Assembly (NCBI GenBank): GCA_947095585.1
Contig: OX352763.1
Location: 115,981,908 to 116,045,907, forward strand
Length of the DNA stretch: 64,000 nucleotides
From: Nephrocerus scutellatus
Lineage: Eukaryota; Arthropoda; Insecta; Diptera; Pipunculidae
Direction: 5' to 3'
Position numbers and translations under genes: made by a program. Each line of letters starts with the position of its first letter. The stretch's first letter is position 1. Positions 1 through 10,948 of the stretch are shown in pieces. Under the pieces are notes generated by a model. It searched no databases and was not told where the DNA came from. It worked only from the letters and a program-made list of their open reading frames with translations.

Positions 1-289
1 GACTCGATCGAATGCCAAATAAACAATTGAACAACCCTTGCTTTTGTAAAAGAGTATCATAAAGCCGTTTCGCCATTCAAAGGAGAATAATATTTGGTCT
101 ATGATTTCACTAAAATGAGAGGTCAACCAGGTGACTCCTACCTCCAACATCACACATTTTATTGAACTCTTGTCTGGTACAACGCTTTTAGGTATATTAC
201 CTTGCCTTTGTTTTCTGTCTATCGGTCTGCCTGTCTGTCCATTTATATGAAAATCAGTCCCGTATGCGTTTTTGTAATACAACTTTTCT

Positions 290-970
290 GGCACGAGTCT
301 TGAGGACTGTCTTAATGGGTGTCTTAATAGGTATTTTGAAATATGTGTTCAGGGGGTCTTGAGGTGGGGTCTTCAAAGCGATTTAGCGAAGCGACTGTCT
401 TGATGTCGTTTTCAGAGAATCATAAGTGGATCTTGAGGAGGGTCTTGAATAGAGTCTTGAGGGGGTCTCGAGGGGGTCGTGAGACTGCCTTGAGAAGGAC
501 TTGAGGAAGTCTTAAGAGAGAAATGAGGGGGTCTTGTGGTGGTCTTGAAAGGTTTTCGACTGAGGCATTAAGGTGGTCTTAAAGGGGGTTTGGGGGCGTT
601 TTGAGAAAGTTTTAATAGGATCCTTAGTTTGATCTTGAGGAGGTTTTAAGGGGTCTTGATTAGAGTCTTGAGGGTGGGTTTGAGGGGTTCTTTGGTTGTC
701 TTAAAGTAGACTTGCGATGGTCTTTAAGGTTGTTTTAAGAGGGTCTTGAGAGGGATATTAAAAGAGTCCTATGGGGGTCTTGAGGTGGTATCGAGGTGAC
801 CTTTCCGGGGTCTTTTGTCGGTCTTGAGGGGGTCCCAATAGGGTCTTGATGGGGGTCTTGAGGGCATCCTGATGGGAGTTTTGAGGAAAGTCCTGAGGGG
901 ATTTTGAGGGGGTCTTAAGAGGGTCTTGGGCGAATTTTGAGAGGGCGTTTATTGGGGTCTTGAGGTCTCC
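290..970. repeat. Degenerate G-rich minisatellite, GGGTCTTGAG-like unit
   Basis: The stretch is built from dozens of imperfect copies of a 10-12 bp motif close to GGGGGTCTTGAG. Variants include GGGTCTCGAG and GGTTTTAAG, and spacing is irregular. The plus strand is strongly G-rich and C-poor, unlike the AT-rich flanks. No reading frame crosses it. Runs of four and five G may allow G-quadruplex formation, which is an inference. It looks like an old, diverged minisatellite. Confidence 0.85.
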
Positions 971-3157
971 GTATCTAATTCCAGATTTATATTATTGACT
1001 TATATATATTTCACTAAAAACCGAAATCGTTCTCTAGTCAACGTCAATATATGTTTGTAACGGGAGGCTTAGATGAAAGTGCTTTCCCAAAGTCTATGCT
1101 GAGATGTAAGGGCTTCCCCGGAAATCACTTTGCATTCCTAGAAGCAAATAATTTGGTCACGTTCGATGAGAAAGTAGTCAATTTATGTTTCACTGTTTGC
1201 TGATTTGTATTTTGATGGGGTATTCCTCTTGCTTAACAAAGAAGCTAAGTCCTGAGAAACTTCTAAAATTTCTATACCTTGTTTTTGTAGCTGTCGTGTC
1301 GTAAAGTGTCCATTTTTAGTGCAAAATGTGACCATTAAGAAATCTGCAAATAGGTTTTCCCTTGTTGAGTGTGATACCCGAAAGCAGATTTTCAAAGTTC
1401 ACCAGTTTGGCTAGAGCTTTATGTTCAGTGTAAGATTTCATTTTAGCATAAATTAAAATAAATGAATGACACTCAAATCTGTGCTTCTGAAATAAACGGA
1501 CAAAGTTTATTTGGTGGTTGGAGTGGAGGAAATAATCTGCGGTGTAAAAAGACTCCACAATTTGGGAATATTTGCTGGAATATTCCACCTTCCACTACCT
1601 CCATACCCACAATACTAGAACTCAGCAGTGACAGGAAGCTGTCGAAACTTTTTTGATTATCTTAATTGCGTTTTTCTCGTTTTGTGTTTTGCCTTTTTTT
1701 TTGGGTTCCTTCGGATTAACAGCACATTGCTGGTATTCGTTTGACCGACCGACCGACCCTTCAGACAAATGCTTTAATTGGCAGGGTGGTGGCTTTTGGG
1801 ACAGGAAAAAGGAGGGTAACATTAGTAAGGAATGGACTTTTTGTCTTATTATCACAATTGGAAAATAATAATAATAATAACATAACAGCTAAGTCAGTTT
1901 GCGCTGCTTGAAGCCACTTTTCATTCGAGAGAATTCTTTGAGGGAGAAAAGATTAAATTAGGACCACAGTCGAGAAGCTCTCGATATGATATTAATTCTG
2001 TCTAACACATAGAACAGCAAAGTCCCTATAGAATGCTTAGGAAGTGGTCAACCGATGGAACGTGCGAGTGCGTGCAACCGGAAACGTCTACCGCAGTGGA
2101 GGATTTTTTGAATGGCTATAGCCAATGGACAAAATTGACTCCTTGTCTGCTTTGTGAGTTATCTACAGTTTTAGTCGTTTGTGTGTGTCGATGTGTTCCG
2201 ATGGGATACTTCCTGTGAAGTGGTTTCAATAGAAACGTACGTACTGTTCTAGGGTTGTTTTTTGTTCTCTTGAAATACTAGAACAGGATGTTGCAACGGA
2301 AGACTAACATTTTCCTAGCTGCCTACGTCACGTTGCAAATCTAGAGTTCGATTTAGAATTCTTTGGTTAACATTTCAAGAATTAAAGACATATACTAGTG
2401 TTATACATAAAATGTTCCTATATTATAAAGACTTCTTAAAATCAATGTTTGATTTTGGCTTTCAAAAAAATATCATCGTCAAGGATAATTTTGATTTAAC
2501 AGCTACAAGAATGAAGCGCAGTGAAGTGAATCAGTGAAGATTCGATGAGCCGTCACTAAAATTCACTTAAAGTTAAAAACTGAGTTATGCTAGAGTATGT
2601 ATGTAAGTAGAAGTACACTAAAAGAACTTTTCTCGCTTGGCTTAACAATGAATTAACAAAATTGTAAAAGATTTAAATACTTTTCCATTAAGTGAGTAAA
2701 TATCCATCGGAATAATAACATTTTTATCGCTTATCAAGTAGCTTCCAGCAAAAATCAGGTTCAATATGCGGCGTGTGGAGGACAACATCAGTCATATAAT
2801 GCCGAATAAAAAAATTACCCAAATACAAGTGCGCGTAAGTCAGATGCCTGCAGCAAAGATTATTACAACCAGCAGATAAATAGCAGAGAGCTTCAGTCAG
2901 GATATATGCAGAGATTTTTTTTTCTTCTTTTCAACTGAAATGCAAAAAGATACAAAAACAAACAGAAAACTGCAAATATTTACATTTCACTACGCTAGGA
3001 TGTGTGTGTACGAGTATTGGGTAAATGTTTACCAAAATCGAATATCGAACGTCGAATGTATGGTTGCTGGAACCGAATTACGGATATGATGATGAACGAC
3101 GACCGACCTCTCTCGACATTGTGTCCGTATATTTAAAAGCGATGGAGTAAGCCAGCT
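971..3157. other. No recognisable gene
   Basis: AT-rich sequence with only short open frames that resemble no family I know. It contains a short GACC run (about 1740-1757) and an AAT trinucleotide run (about 1866-1881). I see no transposon coding remnant on either strand. Confidence 0.5.
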
Positions 3158-3200
3158 CTGTGAAGTTGCAACGGGTGCATTCTGCGATGCAACTTCACAG
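3158..3200. repeat. Perfect 13-bp inverted repeat with 17-base loop
   Basis: CTGTGAAGTTGCA at 3158-3170 is exactly reverse-complemented at 3188-3200, so a stem-loop can form. No coding remnant lies around it. It could be a terminus of a small foldback element or chance. No flanking target duplication is obvious. Confidence 0.75.
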
Positions 3201-3359
3201 ATCGTAGTGCAATTCTGTCAGTAAATTTTATGACCTTTTCTGGTGGATATGCGTTTGTGTATGTGCGCCGCATTTTACATTCATTTGATATTCCTAAAGA
3301 ATACATTAAAATCAAGGATCAACGAACGCCATGCTAAGGATCAATACGGACGTCAATAA

Positions 3360-3570
3360 TGCGGAGATTAAAAATATGGCAAAAATACCACAGTTTGCCT
3401 TTAACTGACCAGTGGGCAGAATCAAAATTCAAACAGGAGGAATTATGTAGGAGAATGTTTGAAGATGGTCAGCCATCAGCATCAGCAGAATAGGGTGTAT
3501 CTGGGATTCGAACCTCGAACCGTTTGTTCAGAAGTACAATGCATTAACCACTAGAGCCGCGGCGCCCACA
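3360..3570 (-). mobile_element. tRNA-derived SINE remnant (minus strand)
   Basis: Read on the minus strand, 3568 to 3504 has a tRNA-like head. GGCTCTAGTGG resembles a Pol III A box, and GGTTCGAATCC at 3504-3514 is an exact B-box consensus, about 45 bases downstream. The sequence does not fold into a clean tRNA and carries on into unrelated sequence towards 3360, as a SINE body does. The 3' limit is uncertain and I found no target-site duplication. A decayed tRNA pseudogene is the alternative. It differs from the SINE at 53778-54035 outside the promoter boxes. Confidence 0.6.
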
Positions 3571-4108
3571 AATCTTTAGTAAACGTAAATTACGTAACAA
3601 TATGTTACATGTAAGTATATCGGATAAGGTACGAGTAACAATTATCTTATAATTACTTAGTTCCGTAAAATAAAATACTAAGTAACGGTTCCAGGGCCAC
3701 AAATGATGAAGAGAAGATCATAACGAAGTGGTATACCCCGTGTGAAGTCTTCAGAAATGTAATTATCGACTAAACAGAGGTTCTTCAGATGTAAATCTGA
3801 ATTAAATGTCAATTGACTAATAAACGAACTTTGTTTTTATTAGAAAAATGCATTACGAACTCTCTAATTCGAACCCACAGCTGTAGATTTCAGGCATGGT
3901 TTTAAGCACTGTCCTGAGGAAGCAAAACTTTTCTTCTTAACATTCCCGGACATTTTTTCTTTATTTCATCTATCACTCAACGAAAAATAACACCGATAAT
4001 AATCTGAGCTAAAAGTTTGACCCTTGACAGGGTAATAATTCCATCTGCGTACCAAAAACTGATTCCATTAACTTAACCATCGATAGTTAAACCTTAGCTT
4101 GCTTCGCT
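3571..4108. other. No recognisable gene
   Basis: AT-rich spacer between the SINE remnant and the 3' tail of LINE-alpha. Nothing coding was recognised. Confidence 0.5.
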
Positions 4109-4200
4109 GCCATTATTTTATTATTATTATTATTATATTAGGTGGGGCCGAACAGCCCTGAGCACTGCGGCCTTTAGGTCTATTGTGCGTCCCTGACGTT

Positions 4201-5549
4201 TTACCACATTATGTGGTTGTTCAGTTCCTTCGTGAATGCCACCACATCTGACAATGCGATTGGTCTGGCATTCGGCCATGGAACCGTATAGGCCTTGAGA
4301 TGTTTCATTCTTTTCTGGGTGAGGGCTACGCATACGAAGAGTATATGCTCTGACGTTTCCTTTGCCCCGTTACAGAATCGGCAGCGGTCCGATTGGGATT
4401 TGCCCATTTTCAAAAGATGGTCTTGGAATGGGCCATGTCCTGTCATATACCATATTAGTGTTCTTGGTGTATGGCGGTCCAGTTTGATGGCCCTGCCCAT
4501 ATGACTTATGTTGTAGTTTAGAAGCTTCTTGGCTTGTCTCATCCCAGACGAAGAATTCCATTCTGCTTCGATAGTAGCGTTTTCCCACTCTTTAATTTTT
4601 CTGTTGATATGGCATTTGCAATAGGCAATGCTGGGTTCTGGGCCATTGAAAATTCCTTCTGCGCCTTCTCTTGCGCATAGGTCTGCTGCCTCGTTTCCTG
4701 ATATGCCTGAGTATCCGGGAGACCACATAAGTGTGATTTTGTTGTTTTTGGCCAGTTCTTCTAAGTGGCAGAAAAAAGCCCCACGTTGTTTTAGAGTAAA
4801 AGACTGGACCTTTTAATGCTAGCAATGCTGCTTGACTGTCTGAGATCACATAGATCTCGGTTGTTCTGTACTTTCTTTTAGTATATTCCAGGACGCAGGC
4901 TTCTATTGCTATAGTTTCTGCCTGGAATACTGTTGGAGATCTACCTAGGGGTATTCGTAGGGTGATTCTGGGTCCGAATACTCCTGCTCCGGTTCCTGTG
5001 TTTGTTTTTGATCCGCCTGTATACCAGATGGATGCATGATTTGGAATGGTACTTATGATATTTTCAACTTGATTCCGATCGGGTATTTTAATAGAAAAAT
5101 TCCTTTTGAAATTAGTAGTTTTTATCATTAGGTCTGATGGTTGGACAGTTACATATTCCAAGTCTATTTTGGTTATGATGCTGGTGTGTCCTGGTTTGTT
5201 TGCCTTTATTTGTTTAAGGATTTTTAGTTTTGTGGCTCTTCATACAGCCTCGCTTTTGATGTGTATGTGCAGGGGAGGAAGTCCTAGAAGTTTTTCCAGA
5301 GCTGCCGTTGGGCAGCTCTTAACTGCACCCGTTGCACTTAGACATATTAGTCTTTGAATTTTGTTCAGTTTTGAGCGTGTCGTTGATTGCTCTGTTTTTG
5401 ACCACCAAACCAGGGCCGCGTATGTGATCCTGGGTCTGATTATGCTTTGGTATAGCCAGAGGGTAATTTGCGGGCTTATTCCCCACGTTTTGCCAAACAT
5501 ACGCTGACAGGCAAAGTAAGCTTTATTAGCTTTGTTTGTGATATATGAT
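4201..5549 (-). pseudogene. LINE-alpha ORF2 C-terminal remnant (RT end, RNase H, zinc knuckle)
   Basis: Reading from 5549 down, this encodes the end of the reverse transcriptase, an RNase H domain and a CX2CX8HX4C-like C-terminal motif. Three lesions are visible against the plus-strand copy. An in-frame TGA at about 5240-5242 follows KSEAV. A one-base insertion near 4780 shifts frame after FYSKTTW. The first RNase H catalytic aspartate is changed, giving YTGGSK instead of YTDGSK. The other acidic motifs (QAETIAIEA, SDSQAAL, SGNEAAD) persist in pieces. It cannot make active enzyme. The strong DNA identity to the other copy suggests both inserted fairly recently. Confidence 0.9.
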
Positions 5550-6305
5550 ATGTGGGGATTCTGCGTTGCGTAGCTCCTTATTTTGAACTACTAGGCGCCT
5601 GCTGATTTTCTCGTTCGTCTCATTCCTGCAGTGCGGAAGATAGACGTAGAAGATCTGGTTGCGAGGGATTTCGTCCTCCCGGATTATTTTCAGACTGGCA
5701 TCTGGCCATGGTTTCAGGGTTGGTACCGTATTGGTAAGCCATGCTGCCGTTTCGTCATCTGCACAGTTCACGGATAGCCAACCACTTTTGGCATTGCAGC
5801 CCAGAAAGTTAGGGCTAATGCCATCGGTGGGAAGCTCCGCTACCGCGTCCATGATGTTGTCTTGGATCGTCCGCTTAATGGTGGATGTGACCTTGCTATC
5901 TTTTATTTTTGTTTGGCACTGGGCTAGTGCCTCGTCATGGGAAAGTCCTGTCTGTTTAAGGAAATTCAGACGTTTCCTTGCGGCTCCACTTAGGTGTGGT
6001 TTTTTTTTCCTTCTGTCTTCGAGGTCTAACCTTGTTAGCCCATCCCCTATGTCAGAGGTGGTAAAAGTGGACGCATTGTCCGAGCATTTTGGCACGATGG
6101 AGCCTTGTGCTGGGACGTAGTCCTCGGTTAGGGTTATAGACGGGTCTGTGCTGTCGTCTGTTTGTAAGAGATTAATCTCGGAAGTAGGACTTTGACGGTC
6201 CTTGGCTTCCGAGATTGGTGCGTTTGGAGGAGCACCGCCCTCAGGGGTTATATTTTCAAAACTATCCATGGATTTTGTGGGATGAGGAAGGGAAAGGTCC
6301 GCCAC
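5526..6305 (-). pseudogene. LINE-alpha ORF1-like fragment fused out of frame to ORF2
   Basis: A 259-codon frame starts at a methionine (MADLSLPHP) and is rich in Ser, Thr, Pro and Asp over its first 90 residues. A basic patch (DRRKKKPHLSGAARKRLNF) follows and then a more globular part. This fits the disordered N-terminus of a LINE ORF1 nucleic-acid-binding protein, but no CCHC knuckle is left. Its last dozen residues (from about 5560) are ORF2 sequence read in the wrong frame, so the deletion joined ORF1 to the distal RT. The ORF1 role rests on its position upstream of ORF2 sequence rather than on a diagnostic motif. Confidence 0.65.
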
Positions 6306-6645
6306 CGCAGAGCCTCTTGCCGTGGTAAGGCTGTCTTGATGACTTGAAACCAGAGGGCGCCAGGTATCCGGAGTTCCGTGCTAGCGACCAAAATTCTCAT
6401 GGTCATTCATCCCTCAGCGCACGTGTCTCACCATGGATTGAGGATTTTGTATCGAGGTTCTCTCCTCTAGATCCGTTGAATTCTGCAAGATAGGATCACC
6501 TCGTGTGTGTGGGTAGATTGTACCCTTCAACGGTATTGCAGCGAGAGAGGCTATGTGTTGCGCGTTTTTGTTGCCTGAACCAAGGAGGAGGAATCCGAGG
6601 AGCCCAGCCTTCCCTGGATTTCTCGATCCCTTAGGGTGTTAAGTG

Positions 6646-7599
6646 GTAAGATAGGTGGTAAGTGATGAATACCTGTCTCATCTGACGTCTGTCTAAAAAA
6701 TCCTCTAGATTGCAAAACATACATGAATGTATTTTATTAAATTTCCTTTTTGTTAATTTTATGAGTAGAAAAAAATCCTCTCAGACAGGCCAGGACCGCA
6801 AAGGACTGCGACTCAAACAATTCCGTCATGCTCGATACACGCTCAGCATATCGCATTTCGCATATCCATACGATACAATATACTTGTAATATTTGCGACT
6901 TACTCGTAAAGTAACCAAATAGGGGAGCACAAAACGCAAAGTCCTTTGACAAAATTTCAACAATCCACAAAGTGGCCATTTCAGTTTTTCTTTTCTTCCA
7001 GTGTCAGTGCGCGACGACCGCTGTAATTATATATCCCTTCTTCAAATACAATTGTATTACAGATAATATATCCTTATAACATCCTGTGCATTGTTGAATA
7101 CTATATGGAGTGTATGTACTTGATGTGATATCCTTCTTCTTTTTTATGCCGTGGCGGACAATTCACCGCAAATTCGTTACGGAATCGCTAAACTACGCTC
7201 TAAGGATACACGACGTGGAATAACAATAAAAAACCACATGCATACTTCACATTACACATCTTCCAGAGTCAAGCGCAAAGAGCAGCACTGGTTCCTTACG
7301 CAGCCAACCCCAATTGATTTTGTTTTTCGAATATTTCTTTTGCTTTCACTTTTAAGACTACAAAAGCACACACACACTCACCCTTGGCAAAAATTAAAGT
7401 GGGAGAGTATCACTCCTGCAAATACCACCCTATTGATTGGAAAAACTCACCCCTAAGACATAACAAGTGAATGTTAGTTTGATGAGAGTATACAGAGTTG
7501 ATGATCCAAACAAAAAGAAGACGTATTGTTTATAACGCGAAGTTTTCGCTCACAAAATAAAAAAGAATATTCCATAAAAAAATGTCGTAAGCTTTTGAC
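6646..7599. other. No recognisable gene
   Basis: Short frames occur on both strands (for example 6737-6979 minus and 7151-7456 plus), but none carries a motif I recognise. A short CA-rich run lies near 7366-7382. Confidence 0.45.
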
Positions 7600-8245
7600 A
7601 TGACAAGTCAATATCATTGGTTGAGCCTCCAATTCCACAGTTAGCTGGCCATTAAACAACTCATGAAAGTGCTCTTCCCATCGCTCTAAGATGCCTTTGA
7701 GATCGGCGATCAGATTACTCCCTTTTTCTTTGCAGTTTGTGCAACGCTGTGTATATTGCGTCATACCGCGGACTCTTTGGTAGAACTTCCGCACCTGGTG
7801 CCGTCCTCGCTCTCTTTCGCCGGTGAACTTTTTTTTTCATATCTTCTGAGCTCTTGATTTTCATCTTCGCATCCCCACGCTCTATCAGACTGTTGCATTA
7901 CTCGGTACGCACCATTCTTACGCTCAGTGGCTAGCTTACATTCGTCATCGAACCAGTCGTTCCGATCTCTACGAATACTGCCTAATATGGAACCAGCAGG
8001 AGCAGAATAATGACAGTATTCTTAAGGCGTGTCCATTTCTCTTCTACGCCCCGATCTCTACGAATACTGCCTAATATGGAACCAGCAGGAGCAGAATAAG
8101 GACAGTATTCTTAAGGCGTGTCCATTTCTCTTCTACGCCCAACATCTCAGCTCCAGAACTAACTCTCCCTGCATTTAGGGCGTGTCCTACCGCTTGACCG
8201 TAGTTTTTTCTGATATCTTCATTGCGAAGGGCAGCCATGTTCTTA
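7600..8245 (-). mobile_element. RTE-A LINE fragment (endonuclease/RT linker)
   Basis: On the minus strand this encodes the linker between endonuclease and reverse transcriptase of an RTE-like LINE. RNDWFDDECKLA near 7940 is followed by a charged helical stretch and then ILERWEEHFHELFNGQ near 7680. The same segment occurs at 45040-45290 in another RTE-A copy. Frames are broken in several places and both ends are truncated, with no endonuclease or RT core. It contains a recent 89-bp tandem duplication at 7962-8139. Confidence 0.75.
7962..8139. repeat. 89-bp tandem duplication, two copies, one mismatch
   Basis: 7962-8050 and 8051-8139 are head-to-tail copies differing at a single base (AATAATGACAG versus AATAAGGACAG). 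The duplication lies inside the decayed RTE-A fragment, whose own sequence is full of lesions, so it is much younger than the host element or is an assembly artefact. Confidence 0.95.
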
Positions 8246-8299
8246 CATTTCGAAAATAAAAGAAGTTAATCTAGCAACCTCCCAGCGGATAAGAAATGA

Positions 8300-9313
8300 A
8301 TTCGGACACTCATCTTTTTTGAATTCATTCAGGGCTCTACCAGGAGGTATAGACTACACTATCCCGCAACTACATCTCAATAACAATTTCCAGATCACCA
8401 TCCCCTCTAGATTATTCTGGAAAGAAGGTGATATCTCGTTTTTATACTGACGGGTCAAAAACTGATGATGGGGTAGGCGGAGGTTTTTTTCTTAAAAACG
8501 ACTATATATTTCTATTCTATTCTATTCCATTCTAGCAGAAATCATGGCGATCAAAGAACTTCTGTCTTGGCTGAAGAGAAACTTCATGTCCACCAAGGAT
8601 ACCCGCATCTTCTCGGATAGTCAAGCAGTCTAGAATCAGTATCTACGAATTCTGTTGTAGCCCTAGACTGTCGATCATCTCTCAGTGATATGGCGAAACA
8701 GTTTAACATTAACCTGTATTCGGTGCCGCGACATAGAAATTTACTGGGAAGGACCGATGAACTCGCCAAAAATAATACTACGCTGATTTCCTAGTCATAC
8801 CGATTGCTACATGCAAACTCATGTTACAGCAGGATGCAACTGATAAGACCTAGCTAAGATGGACAAATGGTATAAGTTGTGTAGCGACAAAACAGGTCTG
8901 GCCAAAGCTGGATCCGAAACGCTCTCTTTAAACAGAGTGCACATAAAATTACTGGGCACTGTTTTATAGGCATTGCATGCAGCAAGCCTTGGTGTATTTT
9001 CCATTGACTTCTTCATTCTTCACCTTCTCTGCACATGCACAGCTCTATCTCTAAAGAGTAAGCTCCACTTGGGGTCCTTCTTTTACAGCTAAGGTCGTTA
9101 AGGTAGTTGTAAAAGAAGACCCTCAAATGGAGCTTACGCTGACAAGCACTGACATCATAAGTCTTCTACTCTTCATTCGAACCTCCAAATGGTTCAACGA
9201 GTAGGACGAGAAATCCTCTTGATCCATGTGGCATCACGATGGACTATCTAGTGGTCTAAGTAAGTCGGCTTCCTGCCGCCGACAGCCACCCCAACCTAAC
9301 CTAACCTAACCTA
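8300..9313 (+). mobile_element. LINE-D 3' half: RNase H, zinc-knuckle region and CCTAA tail
   Basis: The plus strand holds a broken ORF2 end of an RNase H-bearing LINE. YTDGSKTDDGVGGG (about 8442-8484), AEIMAIKELL (near 8540) and IFSDSQAV (near 8610) are the three acidic RNase H motifs. The fourth region is worn (VPRHRNLLGRTDELAK near 8725-8768). The HLLCTCTAL segment near 9020-9050 belongs to the C-terminal Cys/His region typical of R1/I-type LINEs. Several stops and frameshifts make it a pseudogene. The 3' end is marked by CCTAA repeats at 9293-9313. A related 3' end is at 27741-28200. Confidence 0.8.
9058..9137. repeat. 29-bp imperfect inverted repeat in LINE-D 3' region
   Basis: 9058-9086 pairs with the reverse complement of 9109-9137 at 25 of 29 positions, around a 22-base loop. 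Both arms contain the GTAAGCTCCA and TTCTTTTAC ends. It could be a local inverted duplication by template switching or a 3' RNA hairpin of the LINE; the sequence alone does not decide. Confidence 0.85.
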
Positions 9314-10609
9314 CTAAATGGAATAACAAAATCCCATTTTACAAAACTTAGAATCCCAATGCAGAGAATCTGAAAACATTTTGTTGGTGTTTGAAAAAAG
9401 TTTCAAGATGACGCGCTCGCTTAATATTCAGAGAAGAGATTTTTAATTTTAAAAAGGGTTTTGGGAAATGATGGTCTCATTTCACCATGGGATTTTGTTA
9501 ATTGGGATATTTTTTAATTGGGAATTCAACTTTGTATTGAAGAATTTGATTTTGGGATAGCACACCCAACCCTATAAATAACTCTTAGAAAACTTTAGAA
9601 TATAAATTGAAAAAAAGGTAACCAACTCTTCTGTTTTTTTATTTGCAAGAGCAACACTGTATAAAACTCTATGAGAATCGGGGGTGAGGTGATTTTAAAT
9701 TTTATTGCTGATCCAGAAGACAATAAAAATGTTTGAATTTTTACACTATTACTATATGACCAGTGCGAAATTAAGGAACCGTAAAACTGCAAATTGTATA
9801 GTAATCGCGAACAAAAAAGGATATCCTTTAGTATCATTATCAGGGTTGTTCGGGTGTGTCTCACTCCTCCTACATAAATGCAACTAACTTCCCAATGGCA
9901 TTTATTTGGAAAATTATCCACTTCAATTGACGATAATCAATCACAAACCCTTCTTTCCTTCGTAGTGTCCTTTGCTGTGTAAATGTATATTAGTAGAGCG
10001 CTGACATTTATCGCGCCTGTTCTATAAACTGCAAGGAAATGACAGTATTCTTCAAATCAATTTGATTATTGATGTTTTAAGCTAACACGTATTAGTATCC
10101 AAATGTCAGAATAACATATGTGCCGATATTCAGCAGTAAAATAAAAGTAATGACATAGACCATGCAATCGAAAGCGGTTGCCACCCCACATTGTTATTGG
10201 CATTCCTTCAAGGATTCTAATTTCACGGTTCAATAAATTTTTATTGAATGTTTTCACGAGAAAGAAAGAAAAAGTCATTTGAGAGAGAGAGAGAGAGAGA
10301 GAAAGAGATACAAATGAAAATAAAAATAAAATGCAGAACAACATAAAACCACGTCCTGACACCGCTTCGCTATTGGATATTAAATTAATCTTACAAAAGC
10401 GAAGCATCGCAGTTCTCACTGGGTGAACAGTAAAGGGGTTTTTTTAAATACGGAAAGTAACCTGCAGGTCGTATTGCTAATTCATCGATTTAGTTTTTTT
10501 TAATTTCTTCATTTGAAAGATCTACGCTTCATAGAGTGTGTGTCTTAAAGTTTGCTTCGTACTTATGTATTAAACATTTAAATCATTTCTCATTCATCAA
10601 TAAGGATAC
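9314..10609. other. No recognisable gene; GA microsatellite
   Basis: AT-rich DNA without a coding remnant I recognise. A (GA)n microsatellite runs at 10281-10308. The short frames here are low-complexity or lack motifs. Confidence 0.5.
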
Positions 10610-10905
10610 CAGAGAATGATAATTAATGCTAGACTGTCCTTTAAGGAGTATATGAAGGTCGTCAGCAATAAAGCAGAGACTCTTTCCACAACACTATCTT
10701 GAGATCTACCGAACACTATATATCAAAATGAGACTAAGCAATTTCAAACATAGGTGCACCAATAGAAAAGCTTTGCTACTGGTCGTCTATCGAGCGATAG
10801 CGCATCTGCAGTCTTTAAACCATCTCGAATGAGGCAGCGTTCGTGGTTGCGGAAATAGCTACAATCGACATTGTGGCCAAGGAGCGACTAGCATCTATAA
10901 GCGGG
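10610..10905 (+). mobile_element. R1-like LINE fragment (post-RT region)
   Basis: The plus strand reads ARLSFKEYMKVVSNKA near 10630 and, in another frame, SNEAAFVVAEIATIDIVAKE near 10827-10890. These resemble the region just after the reverse transcriptase palm in R1-type LINEs, where a helix-rich stretch ends in an alanine-rich VIAGxxPIDLLAxER-like motif. Frame changes and stops show that it is dead. It is truncated on both sides and abuts the Jockey-like remnant that lies on the opposite strand. Confidence 0.55.
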
Positions 10906-10948
10906 GGTATATAAGAAGAACGGCAAAACAGGACGTGATATAAGACAT

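Larger units (their letters stand above)
4110..6645 (-). mobile_element. LINE-alpha copy with large internal deletion
   Basis: A non-LTR retrotransposon lies on the minus strand, with its 3' end at 4110-4140 marked by a TAA-type tail. Its 4136-5549 part matches the plus-strand copy at 18490-19910 nearly base for base. Upstream of 5549 it jumps into an ORF1-like frame (5570-6305) and what is probably 5' leader up to about 6645. The rest of ORF1, the endonuclease and most of the reverse transcriptase are missing. RNase H plus a (TAA)n tail points to the I/R1/LOA group, an inference. I could not find a target-site duplication, so the 5' limit is approximate. Confidence 0.85.

Noticed and set aside
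5659..6120. 153-codon plus frame opposite the LINE-alpha ORF1 fragment
   Set aside because: Shadow frame of the minus-strand ORF1-like sequence.
10066..10419. 117-codon minus frame with SLSLSLSLSQ
   Set aside because: Translation of the GA microsatellite at 10281-10308 and flanking DNA.
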